Assembly (NCBI GenBank): GCA_011033025.1
Contig: WFMF01000342.1
Coordinates: forward strand, 1 to 64,000
Length of the DNA: 64,000 nt
Direction: 5' to 3'
Source of the DNA: Beroe forskalii
Taxonomy: Eukaryota > Ctenophora > Nuda > Beroida > Beroidae
Below, piece by piece: positions 22,201 through 35,300 of this stretch; position 1 is the stretch's first letter, and every line of letters begins with the position of its first letter. The position numbers and the translations under genes were made by a program. The notes beneath the pieces are model-generated. The model was not told where the DNA came from, searched no databases, and saw nothing but the letters and a program-made list of their open reading frames with translations.

Positions 22201-25200
22201 TGATAATAATTTGGAGCTACATCGTTGTCACAAGAGAAGAGATAAAATACAATGATTCGATGTGCTGATACCTTAGTTTGCGGTCCGGCTGTAATCGGTT
22301 CAAACAGCCAAAATCATTAAACAATTTACCTCCATAATGTGGTGTGTTTTATTGGGATTCGTAAACGGTAAAATTTGTGAACGGTAAGACCGATGATAAG
22401 CTCTTGTGTACAACATTTTTATTCAATCTCAATTCAGCAATTAGGGTAAACAGAGCTGGTAGTGGCAGCTCTCATGCTTTTGGGAACTGTGTGAGTGCCC
22501 CACCGTAGGCTTCAATCACTCAAATTGACAATAGGTCTATTATCCAGCAACTGTGTTTGATTGACTGATAAGGCATGTTTATTTTTTAAAGAGCCCCATC
22601 AATCATCATAGCAAGATATTTACTCGCTAGCAGTAAAATCCATTTCACTGGCAACGAGCACATTCAAACCCATCTATAATTTAGTTTGCTAACAGATTCA
22701 ATTTGCATCTGATTTCTAGATTTAATTTCACTTCCATATGAATTCCCTTATATGGTGGTCTCTACCATATATGGAGCTGCTCCTTAACTGAGTTGCTCCT
22801 TTAATTTGGGTAATCCCAGAAAGTGTCAAAGGAGGAGCTGCTCCTAAGATGCTCCTTAGCGTTTGAGGACGACCTCCTCCTTTACGGTTTAGGTCGACCT
22901 TTACGAATTGTGTAATACCGATTTTGCTAAAGGAGGACTTACAGGAGGTGCTCCTAAGAGCTCCTCCTTAAACTTCGAGCCTCTTAGGTCGACCTAACAC
23001 GAAAATTGTGTAGTCCGGCCCTTAGTCCCCACTAGCCACTCACGCGCGTCATGGTCCATTAACTGTTATAGGGAATATTGCGGAAATTGTAGTTTGTACG
23101 CGATAAACACAATAAGGGTGTGTATAAGCGGCTAAATCATCAGTAGCTATTATATTAACCGCTTCGGATAGTGTCCACTGTTTTGCTAGTAATTTAATAG
23201 GGAGTTGCTCGGAGTTTTGTATACACATATTCGATTTTATGAATCTATTTCAGTTGAAAATTATCAAAGCTTCAATGCATTAGTCGTTATTTTGCCCCGG
23301 GCCCTCGAAAGTAGATCACATGACAGCAAGAAGGAAACTGAGGAAAGAAGCGAATGAAATTAAGATACTTAGCCCTGCTGAACCGTGCTTGGATTGATAC
23401 CAAAGCAGATACCTTATAGTTGTTGGCCTTTTGTTGGCCTTTTAACCGGCCCTTTTTTAACCGGCCCTATGGACAAAAATTGAATCATTTTTGAACCATT
23501 TAACCGGCCTTTTGAACTTAAATTTTTAAGCGGTTGCCAAACCAAGAAATTTTTGCTCAAAAATAGCCACGAAAACGAACTCATACTATAAGTAAATTGC
23601 ATCAAAAACCCATTTGCTGGTCTAATATAATGATTTAGGTCATTATCTGTGCTCTATAAAAGTATAAAGATGCTAAAATGAATTTTATAGTACATAACCC
23701 AAGTAATAAAAGTTTCATCTGACCTTATTAATTAACTGGCCTCTAATTTAATTCGGCCCCACTTTTACCGGCCATTTTCTTAACCAGCCCTTTGGACAAA
23801 AATTTCAAAGTTGTTTTCGTCCTTAAGGGCTGGTTAAATAAGGGCCAATAAGGTAATATAAAACGCAAATTAAATCAACAAACTGAAACTGTTTAATGTG
23901 AACAATAACCGTAATAAACACAACCTAGGATACAACTTGGTCACGTGACTCGTCTTTATATTATCACTATAGCTCTGTGACACTCTATCACCTTTATATC
24001 ACACACCGAATGTACATTACTACTTCTATTATTATTAGTTAGTTCTGCAGCATTTTATCGTTAGTATAAAACTAGTCTTATATGTTTTTGGAACGTGTAA
24101 AACTCAGTTTTTTATGAGGCGCGTGACGGTGAACGCTCCTTTTTTCACTCTATTTGCCGACTTTTCAATAAATATATTACTCAGATGCGTTGTGTATGTA
24201 TGTTTTTTGTTTGTTTTTGCTGGGCCTTTAACATTGCTGAACTTGGGACCTTGAAATTCCAATCAAAATTTGTGCAGACAAAGTTTTAGGAGGGACATTG
24301 GACAATTATGCACGTACATCTTTGAACAAAATGCAAGTAGGACTGTAAAATGGATCAAAATAATTGCATGGACGGTACCATCAACCATGAATGGAATGAA
24401 ATTAATTTACCAAACTTGTTAGCACAACCACCTGTCGGGCTCATCATTCATGAGCAATCAACCGGAACTTAAATCATAAAAACAACTTCAAAATGTAAAA
24501 ACTCAAAGTATTCCTCTCAAACAAGTAAACAAGTAGTCCTCGTAAACTTTTATAGGGAAATGAATATACACCACCAATTCACAGCAATCCTTAAATGCAA
24601 TGTGGTCCGGCAGTAAACAAAAATCCGTGATCTCAAAAGCTATTGTTGTTTACGAATTGCATCAGAGGGACCATCTTGAAAACACAAAAACACAGGGCTG
24701 CATTGTAATCATCTAGTTAGCAAGAAGTTGCTTTGTAGTTTTTAGAACAGCGCTTCGTTTGCTTCTTTTTTAACATTTGCCTCTTGGCCTCACCAAGAAA
24801 CATACAACCTTCTCCCTGGATTTTGGGCTGGTAAGTATGGACTTAATGTACCTGGAATTTTGGGCTTCGGAAATGAAACATGGAATCACCCAAACAAGGC
24901 TAGCCCATACCTTGGGATCAAGTTTAAAGCGATAACCAATCATGTGTTTCCCCAGGACTTGGGTTAACCCTATATAACCTTCTCCCCTGGATCTTGGACC
25001 CTATACTATTTTCACCCTGTGACCACTCTCCAAACACAGTAAAATCAAAGCAGGATAATCCTTAGCTGGGGACTTTGTACCTGGCTGATTCAATTTTCAG
25101 GACTCACAGACAACCCGGGCTTACCCTGAAACATGGAATCACCCGAACAAGGCCCACCCATATCTTGGGCTTCACCGTATAATATGGTCATGGCTCCACC

Positions 25201-26314
25201 CAATCATGGAGGCGATGGTCCCCAGCAACCAAGCAATGAAGTGAGCCTCGTATGGTGGATCAGGGGAACATGTCATAGGGGAGCCCGTTCAGGGAAAGTT
25301 TGGTAGGGTTGTAACTATTTTACTTTATCCCGTGTAAAGAGGATAGTACTTTATGCTTTCATAAGATGCCGTTCTAAAATTTAAACCGTTTCTCAGAAGT
25401 TTTGCTTTTATTGATACTACCAAACATTTTTTATTTCAATCTTATAGCTCCTCATTCTACCCTTGACTCATACGCAATACTAAAGCAAATAGTACTATTG
25501 CTTTTTGTCGATTCTCATCCCAATCTGCCACCTAATTTAACCCCACATAATGAAAATATGCCGAATAATAATACGATGTAATTGCACCACAATGCAGACA
25601 CAATACGTAGTAAGGACCCGGCCCCAGGAAGCTACGATAAAGCATTTAACTTGTGCTGACCGGTCAATTGTTTGTGTACACTCAATTCAAACCTGCCCTG
25701 TTTTAACCAGTGTTTTCACTGCCTTGTGATATATAACGTAGCTTTGTTTTTGATGGTACAAGATGCTGTGCTTCTTTTTGCAGTGTTTTATACTGCTTTT
25801 TCTAGTTCATATTGCGTAATAAGAAGTTTTGTATCATTTCTAATTCTATTGTCATTCTTTTTGTCTTTTTTTTTTATTTCAGATTTCTTATTTTCAATTC
25901 GAAGTTTCATAAGGACAAATGCTAACAAGAATCAGAATTTTCAATATCATTTCCTTGTTTTTGATTTTATATTGATAAAATCTTATCAGCACGTTAGCTG
26001 TGTCTATACCTATAGTGTAAGTTCGAACTCAGCTCCAACTAAAAGTGCCCTGATCCTGAAACCACGATCTTATAACTCACTGCTTTTCTTCAAAAAATCC
26101 CACTGACTTTCTGTTTGAAAAGACGCCGAGCATACCCTAATCCAAAGTCCAACTATTACTCTAAACTCCAAGTCTTACCCCCTCTGAAAACAGTCACCAC
26201 CCTCCACCATTCCTCCAACCCTCCTCAACCTCCGAGTGTCCTATGATTAATGACAAGCGCTGCTGTGGAACCCCCAAACAACACCAGGAATGATCCACTC
26301 GACTCCGATGACGA
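16275..26314 (+). CDS. Ferlin exons 1-4: charged N-terminus
   Basis: Exons 16275-16298, 19445-19599, 20847-20906 and 26258-26314. Exon 1 encodes Met-Ala followed by six Glu and ends at a consensus GTAAGT donor. Exon 2 encodes an acidic run ([17 protein letters not shown]) directly followed by about 13 lysines and four glycines. Exon 3 is Lys/Asp rich and exon 4 ends in DPLDSDDE. Phases chain without conflict into the C2B exon (0, 2, 2, 2). Evidence is splice consensus, phase and composition, not homology, so exon 3 (weak pyrimidine tract) and the choice of exon 1 are the least certain. In most ferlins this position holds a C2A domain, which I could not find in the introns here. Confidence 0.55.
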
Positions 26315-29300
26315 GTACGTTTGAGTTTTATCAGAATATTATCATTGATCGATTTCTGTGTTAGTTGTTTCTATATTATCACAATTTATCAAACAACATT
26401 CAACAATAGGTTCAAAAGGGTAGAAACTTCTCCTTTTTCTCTGCAATGTCACATTAGAATTAATATAGAAGTTTTCATTGGACCTAATTTTTTTCAATCG
26501 GCCCTTGAACCAAAATTTATATATAGTTTTCAAGGGTCGTTAGGTAAAAAAGGTCCGATAAGTTACAGCGAAATATGAAGCTAAAAATCCCTTACCTTTG
26601 AAAGCTGAGTCAATGGATCCTCCACTAAGAGAACATCCTTCCGTGTGTGCTGCTGATTCCTATGAGAATCCAAACCGTTCAGGAACGGAATCGTGTACCT
26701 AGGATATAAGCAAGGTTATTAAGTAGCTGAGACTTAGAAAACACATGGTAGCCGGCATAGTCGCTGGAAAAGAGCAGGTGTTATCAAAACCAAATTTTAG
26801 CCATTTTTCACTTTTCCGCTATTTTTAGCAGCCGTTAAAATAAGTTGATGAAAAAACTTTCTCAATGATCACTGACCACTCCTACCATTCAAAATTTCAC
26901 GGTGAGTGAAATAACGTCATAATTAGCTCACTGACGTGATTATGTAACAATGGAGCTTGGATTGATGCCAAGTCTACTGAATTACTCCAGTGCGATTGTT
27001 ACAGTTCAGTTCGGAGGAAAGGGAAATTCGCCTTCTCCCTCCTGAAAAACGTGCAGGTATAATACATCTCAGTGTGGAGGCCCGGTACAATACCTGTTGA
27101 GTAACATTTCACACAACGTACTACACGTCGTCTTCGCAGCTGCAACACGTTTTGTACAAGCTTCGAACAAAGAGAATATTATGTAATGGTCTCTAGTGTT
27201 CGTTTCCTGCCTCAATGCCAATATGGAGTAAGTTTTGCGACATTTTAGCGATTTGAGTAGTTTTGTTGGAAGATTTTTTCAAGAGCTTTTCAAATTTTTT
27301 TGTACATTCTTTGAATATTTTGAACTCAAACCGGTATCATTGGAGCATCCTGTCCTGAATGTGGCTCGGACAACTGACCAGTGACTCCATTTTATCAAAA
27401 GGCCTTAATTACTTAATTAGTCCTCATAAGATTTATGATAAAGTGCTCTAATGAGAAATGAGTAATGCACTTCGGCTCTGTTTTGAAAACTACATTGAAA
27501 GTATTGTGTCTTCTATCCTATCCTCCCCTACATTTTTTAGCAGCATTTGTTGAAAGTTTATGTAAAGTTATGTCATCGCAGCCGCATTTTTCACCATTTT
27601 ACCGCATCTCTCAAAGGAGAAGCACTCCTTTGAGACGCTTTAAACCGAATATTTCACCTACTCTTGCCCCTACAGCAGTGGTTATTGTGTGTTTGAGCCG
27701 AATAAACACGTGGAAAACGCACTTACCGCGATCTCAACAAGATGCTATTATCAGATACTTTCAAAATCTGAAAAAAATCACTGAGATTTGACCGAGTGTC
27801 TGGGGTCAAACACAACACATGACATCTACTAAGCTGATTTCACTACTCATTCTCACACCCGAATCTAATATATTAACATCCCCACTCCCTCAGAGACGCT
27901 CACCAGCGAATCAATGTGGAGCAGCTCTCCAAGAAGGAGGAGCTCTTCCAGATCAGGTTCATCGTCCACAAGGCCAGGAAACTCTCAGGGGCCTGCGAGA
28001 TGCCCCTGTTAAGGGTCCTTCTAGGAAGCAAGATACTCAGAACCAAGGCCAAGAAAGGGGAGGAATCCAAGGTGGAATGAGGTAAAAGAACTGATTAGAT
28101 AGCGATTGGTTGAGAAAGAGTATCGAATCAATTTTGCCACATCCTTCAACCGCACTCGCAAGTTTATGGCTTTTACTCTTTAGAACAAAATTCGCTCGAT
28201 ACTAAACGTAATTGGAACAAAATTTAAAACAAAATTGAGAACAAAATTTGCTTGATACTAAACGTGATTTAGAATTTTTTCAGACACTGTTATTCTCCAT
28301 CACCAAGTCAGAAGCTGATTTGATCTCCGAATCCATTGAAATCAAATGCATAGACTCGGCTAAAACCCCGCAGTTTGGACTCATCGGCTTGTATATGGTG
28401 AGTAAATGCACGGTCCCAGTCTCATTTATGCACTCATGTCTGTGGCGTGTAAGCTTACTTCATAGCCTGACTCTCATGAACTCACGTCAAAAACCTTTAC
28501 ATTCATATCCAGGTGTGGATTATAAATTAATCCATGTACACACAATCTACACCGAGGTCACAGGTGCAGATATAGAACTTGAAACTTGATAACCTACTAA
28601 AAGTTTTATTTAAAATACTGTTAATTACCGCACAGTTATTAATTCTTTGATTAATAAATGATAACGCAATGAGAAACAATGACACGGAATTAATGATTCA
28701 CTCAGAGTGATTTGTCAATAGCTTGGGTGGAAAAAGGAAAGAATCTCTTCTACAAATGGTTTGCTCTGACAAACCCTGACGAACCACAAGATGGATTGAC
28801 AGTGAGTATCAAGAATCAAGTGCTTGAGAATGAAATGACCCTTTAAACGTTAAAATTCCTCTTTTCTTTGTAGAATCATGCTGCAACTTCCACCTTCGAA
28901 TAACCCATCCACATCTCCAAATCACAATCATTTCAGGGCTATGTCAACATCTCGATCCAAATCATTCCGCCTGGGGAGAGCGCCAAAGACCTTCCTAAAC
29001 TGAGGGATGAGCAGATAGACGTGTCTGACAACGTGTTCTTTCCTCCTGGTATCATCCTGCAACCTGGACAGTTCAACATCAAGCTGCTCAATGGGGAGGA
29101 TATGCCTCAGAGTAAGTTGTAGGGACTGTGGTTTCTTGTTATTTTGTTATTCAAAAATTGATTTGCTTAGAGACAAGAGTGTATATAAGAAACTGTTACG
29201 TTTCTTCGAGGGAATTACATCACAAAACTTTTTAGCATTGTTTAAGCTTTCTTGTCCTTGAAGAGAAGAATTCAGGTTGCTTTAGCTACCGTTTTCTATT

Positions 29301-32300
29301 ATTGGATGATTTAAGATCCACATTGTTCAGTGTGTCAGTTCTTCTCGTCTTCACTAAATTTAGAAATATGTGTACTGAGCTAGTGAGCTGTATACATGTA
29401 AAAATGGATCGTGATCACAGATAACTAACATGCTATATTTACAGTGGACAGCTCCGTGTTTGATGGCCTCAAAAACCTGGTTACTGGCGGTGGGGAAGAG
29501 GTAAATGGTTGGGAATGGTAGTTCATGGAAAAAAGTTCTTGCTCATGTATTTCATCAACATTCACACTCAATGCTTATCTAAAATCATGACCCAAATTTG
29601 CTTCACTTCCAAACTGCTTAATAAATTAATAATCTTCATCTCTGCTTTTATTCACATCTGTCATTATCTGTACTAGTCGGTTCCCGTCCTACGGACGGCG
29701 AATGATGGCAGCCGCATGAGCTAACAGCCACATGTCCCTTTGACAGTGATTTGACCGTGCGAGTTTGGACTTGGAGGGGAAATTCGAAACTTTAATTTCT
29801 GCGAAAAAAAAGCTTCCCACGCCCCTTAGGGTGACCCAATAATTCGGACAAAATTCGCAAAACTTTTATTCATCATAAGCAACTTGATGGCGAAGGAATT
29901 TTGAAAAAATTCGAAAGTTTAATTTTTGCGAAAAAGGGCGTGGCCCCCACGCCCCTCAGAGCCGAATAATTCTGACAAAATTCTCAAAATTTCTATTCGT
30001 CATAAGCAACTCAATGGAGAAGGAATTTTGAAAAATTCGAAAGTTTAATTTTGCGAAAAAAGGGCGTGGCCTCCCGCCCCTCAGAGTGACCAATAATTCG
30101 GACAAAATTCTCAAAATTTTTATTCATCATAAGCAACTCAATGGCGAAAGAATTTTTGAAAAATTCGAAAGTTTAATTTTTGCGAAAAAAGGGCGTGGCC
30201 CCCACGCCCCTCAGAATGGCCGAAAAAATTTCTCATTATTTTTCTGATTTATTACTAAGTTTTTGCAACACGACTAAAACATAATTTCGTTGCCTACCTG
30301 AAGTTGCTAACGCCTGCCAACCACATATATATATATATATATTAACAACACGCATTATATATAGTAAGATTATTGTGTTTTGGTCCCACTCTCTAACTAA
30401 GAAATCGACCAGGGGCAAGCCAAAGAGTTGGTTGATCCATATGCAAAGTTTGAGTTCGCCGGGACAACCCTGGAGAGCTCTGTCAAAGAAACAACCTTCG
30501 ATCCCATGTGGAACGAGTTGATGATCATTCAGGGAACTTCCCTAGCATGTGTGAAACCATCGTCATCAAACTGTATGACAAGTAAGTGAGAAACAACGGA
30601 ATAGACAACGCATATAGATTATAAAAGTTGACTTGAACTATTTAAGATCTTGAAATCTTCAGAAACTTATAGCTTTTGAAATTATACGTTTGTTACTTCT
30701 CTACTTATTATTCATTGCAATCCTGTGCTTTCACTAATTCTACCCTCTCCACAGTGATGAGTTCCAGATAGATGATCTGATTGCCACCAAGCTACTCCAG
30801 ATGGAACAGATATCCCACTCATCAGCGGAGGCAGACCAGGGCTTCCTCCCCACATTCGGACCTGCCTACATCCCCTTCTACGGGTCTTTCAGAGAGTACA
30901 ATGATGTGTATGACAAGTACAAGGACATGAACCACGGCGTGGTGAGCAGATTTTATATATGGCTGATTTTTCAGAAGACTTAATTACAATGCCCTGTATA
31001 TTATGAACTCATCATGAGTCTAATGGCAACATGCCAAATCACTCCAACTCCCTGCAGGGCGAAGGTATCGCGTATAGAGGTCGTATTCTGGTGGAGCTGA
31101 ACACGCAGATGGGAGAACCTCAGCCGGACCAGGAGCTCCTATCAGCGCTGCCTCAGGAGGAAACAGACATGATCATGGTGGGTGGATATGGTAGATACTT
31201 GACACCAGACTCAGATAGGAATTCGTGATCGCGAATAACTCTAGAAAGTTACCACTTCTGGTAACAGTGCTGGTACTGGCAGTTCATCAATTATTTGATT
31301 CTTTGATTGTCTGAAATAAAACCAATTTCTTTCAGTCCCACTTGAGCCGGTACAAGTACCATCTCTTCGCTTCCTTCTTCCAAGGAAACATGGTGGGAGA
31401 GAAGGAGAACCAGGTGGAATTCGAGGTTAGCATCGGTGACTATGGCAACAAGTTCTCTCCCCATGGCAGCACTGCTCCTTCAACAACACAGCCTTGCAAT
31501 GCAGGTAAGAGATTATGAACAAGACTTTGGCAATTGAAACACGTGTGATTTAAGACGTATAACCAACTTCTTTCCATTTTTCAAATCTATGAACCACGGT
31601 TTCCATTTGATCGGTATATCTTCCATTAATTCCAACACTATTTTACAAATCCTGATCCTGTCACTGATATTCCTTGCTCTATTTCCACATCTTTCCAGTT
31701 TACGACGGTACGAAGTACCACTTCATGCCTTGGAGCAGGACTAAACCCACTGTCATTCTGCACAGTGAGTGGGAGGACATCGAGTACAGGGCTGAGTGCC
31801 TCAACACCCTCATTTGGATGAGAGACTTCATGGTACTTTGATGTTGATTTAATGCAAATTGCAATCAGATCAACTAACACTTCTGTAAGCGTTTTTCTCC
31901 ATCCAACTATCCAACGAGAAGAGAAATTGGACTCAAGTATTAAACACGAGCTGCAAACGAAAATTTCCTTTCAGCAAGACAGGATCGACGAGTACATCAC
32001 TCTGGAGAAAGCCTTTGCTGAGGAGTACGAACAAGACTGCAAAATGGACAGCAATCTCAAAGCAATTTACGATATTCTGAGTGATACTCCGCTCCATGAC
32101 CCTGACGAAGATGAAGCAACTCAGTTAGATAAACATCTGAACGAGCTCAGAACCTTCACCATTGTAAGATTTTTGGAAATTCGCCAGACCCATTGTTTAT
32201 GAATTAGGGTAATTTGAATGCTATTCTTTTCCACTTGGACTTTGGGGTCTAGTGATAAATAGTATATGGGGTGCGGCGATAATTACTCTCTAATTGAAAT

Positions 32301-35300
32301 CTTTCATAATCATTACAAACTGTGGGACCAAACTTACTGAATTTCAGAATAATTTGGTGGATGAAGTAACGGCCATGATTGACGGTAAGTTCCAGTACAT
32401 CTCTCGAGATGACAAACTCAAGAGGTTATACGGAGTCCTGGAGAAACTAGACGAACTATGCTTCGAGGTAAGGAAGTCCTCTGGTGTTTACCATCAATGT
32501 AATTCTGATGTTCTGATTTCTGGAAATATTCTGATTCAATGCTATTAATGACATCGTTTGTGATATGAACCACTCCTTCAGCCTCAGCTTGGGATTCCAG
32601 ACGTCTTCATCTGGATGTTAAGTGGTACTAAGAGGATAGCTTACGTCAGGATACCCGTCAATGAGATAATGTACTCAAAGTCTGAGTGCGCAAAGGGAAA
32701 GCACTGTGGTATCACTGGATCATTCTTCTTGAAGGTGATAAAAAGTAGCTTTGATAAGTCCTTAAAAAAACATGAACTCCCAATAGCCTTCAATTTCAAT
32801 GAGTAAATGAAAATCAGCAACTCGGTCAATGGTCATCCAACTTAGTGACACAAATCGACTGGAAATTTAGATACTGATAGATTGTAGATCTGGATGGTTA
32901 TTTAAAAAACATTCACAGGAACCCAAATCAGAAGAGATCGGAGCTCACTTGACGCTGACCCTGTGGTTTGGCAAGTTTGAGGATGTTAACGACACTTTCA
33001 ACCCACCTCGAGGCTCGGAGGTCATTGTGTACGCTGAGACTTATGAGAATCAGATGTCAGTGCTGGGAAGTTGGACTACCAAACTTCTCCCCAGACCTGC
33101 TTTCTCAGACGCTACAGGCAAAGTTAGTACTCGTAACATGGCATGATTCGTCTATTAATTTCCGGATTCCATGCTTCTAAATCATGAGTTGGCAGATATC
33201 CAAGTTTCAGATTGATTCACCTCTCGAGAAGATGTGAATTTGACAGATACCACCTGGTGAAATGCCTCAGAACTCTTCGAGTTTATCTCTTGCATTCTTT
33301 TGATTTCAATGTGAAGTTTGAATTCAATCAAATTAGCAAATCCATGTTAATCGAGGAATCTCTGGGCAAAGTTGATCTAAATGAGCTCTTACATGGCTAA
33401 CTGTCCTGAACACGGCTAGTTAACTGTTAAGTAGTTACAATAGAAAGATAGATACAAATTTTCAATCAGCTGTCTCTTGCAGTTCTATGACAACCCACTT
33501 CTATCTTCAGCACAGCCTACCACTGGATGTGTTCGTACCGCCAGACGGCTGGAAATTTGAGGACGAATGGTTCATTTCAGTGGATAGGAGTCTTACTTTC
33601 GATAACGAAACAGGCCTAAAAGGTACCAGAATACCAAATGTTTAATTGATTAATTGAATCCCAATCAATAGACAGAGGATTTCAAAATAACAGTTTAAAT
33701 TTTCTCAATCTTCTGATCAAAAGTAACCCCAGCCTCTTACAATGAAAACTAATCAACACTTTCTTCCATTATCACAGAGGTGTCTGAAGTGACGTATGAA
33801 GGGGAGACCAGGGTTCCTGGGACATCCTGGACAGGTCCATTGGTAACCACTTGGTGGCAAGATGTGGTGAGTGACAGGGGATACTGGCAGGTTATAGGAC
33901 GGTTCTCAGTGCATTGGATCAACTTTATTTTAAAATCCTAACCAATGAAACTATCGTGTGAAATCATTAATCAGTATCACTATTTAATCTTCATATATGC
34001 GATATCTAATGAGTACACCAGATTACTTCATCTATCCACATAGAAAGGAGACGAAGCGCCAGCAAAAGACCAAGTTGAGTGTCCGGAGGGCTGGCACTGG
34101 GCTTCAGAATGGGAGACCGATACAAACAGAGCAGTAGATGCAGACGGTATGTGAGAATATGGAGAAGTTCTGAAATAGAGATGTGTTCGGGGTGTGGCGT
34201 GTTGTTTCAACCATCTTTTGGCACACTTCCATGACACTGATTACAGTGAAAGTAATTGGTACATATCTCAGGTTGGGAGTATGCACTAGATGCCAACATA
34301 GCCAGCTACAGTCCCATTGAACGGTCCTACCATCTCTCAAGGAGGAAGAAGTGGCAGCGAGTGAGGGAAAGAAACGCAGAGTCCAGCCAAATCGTTAGTA
34401 CAATCTAAGTTCAGTAGGTAGAAATTCAACTATGCCTTAACAAAACAAAATGCTAAACAATAGATGTAATCTGTAATCAATATTCAGCATGTTTCTATCA
34501 TTTGCAGAAAAAGAAAGACATAGACCCGGACGGATGGGAGTACAGTAAGATCTTCACGACCAAGTTCCATCCTCGGGAGAGGAAGTTCGACATGGTGAGA
34601 CGGAGAAGGTACAATCGGAGGATGGTCAGCAGTGTTCCCATGCCTGTTGTCTTCCAGATAACAGAGGAGGAGGCTAAGGGAGACAAGCCGCCTAAGATCA
34701 TCAACATGGCTCCTAGGATAATCACAGAATACGAAGGTGAGTGACTGAGTGGGTGTCAAAGATTGGCCAAAAATTATCAGCACTTAAAAATGATACATTT
34801 GAAAATATTTTGGACAAAGAATCCCGTTCCAGCGTTCATTGATATCAAAGTGCAATAAGGGGAGCTAAGAAAAATATTTTCGGGTAAACTTTTGATTACA
34901 AATTTTCCAGAGAAACACGTGCACAAGTATCAGCTGAGAGCCTATCTCTACCAAGCAAGAGGAGTACTGGGGGCAGACCCTAGCGGGTATTCGGACCCTT
35001 ATGCGAGGGTTATCTTCGGGAACAGAAGCGCCAAAACACATGTTATCAAGGTATGAATTAAAGCAAATGCTGATGGTGTTAATTGGTGTAATGTGTGAAA
35101 CACATCGCATGCCTGAAAGCATCAATCAGTATCACTACCGTCAAAAGGTGCACTTCTTTTATCCTAACTCTGCAATTTGCAGACCTCAGTGAGTCCAGTG
35201 TGGGATACGACCCTCATTCTTGATGCTGTTGAGATATGCGGGTACCCAGAAGACATTGCCAACGATCCTCCCAGGATAATAGTTGACCTCTTCGATGAAG

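Noticed and set aside
33483-33510. Ferlin exon 19 starting at the TTGCAG acceptor (33483)
   Set aside because: It breaks phase with exon 18 and gives a stop; the acceptor at 33510 keeps phase and matches family spacing.
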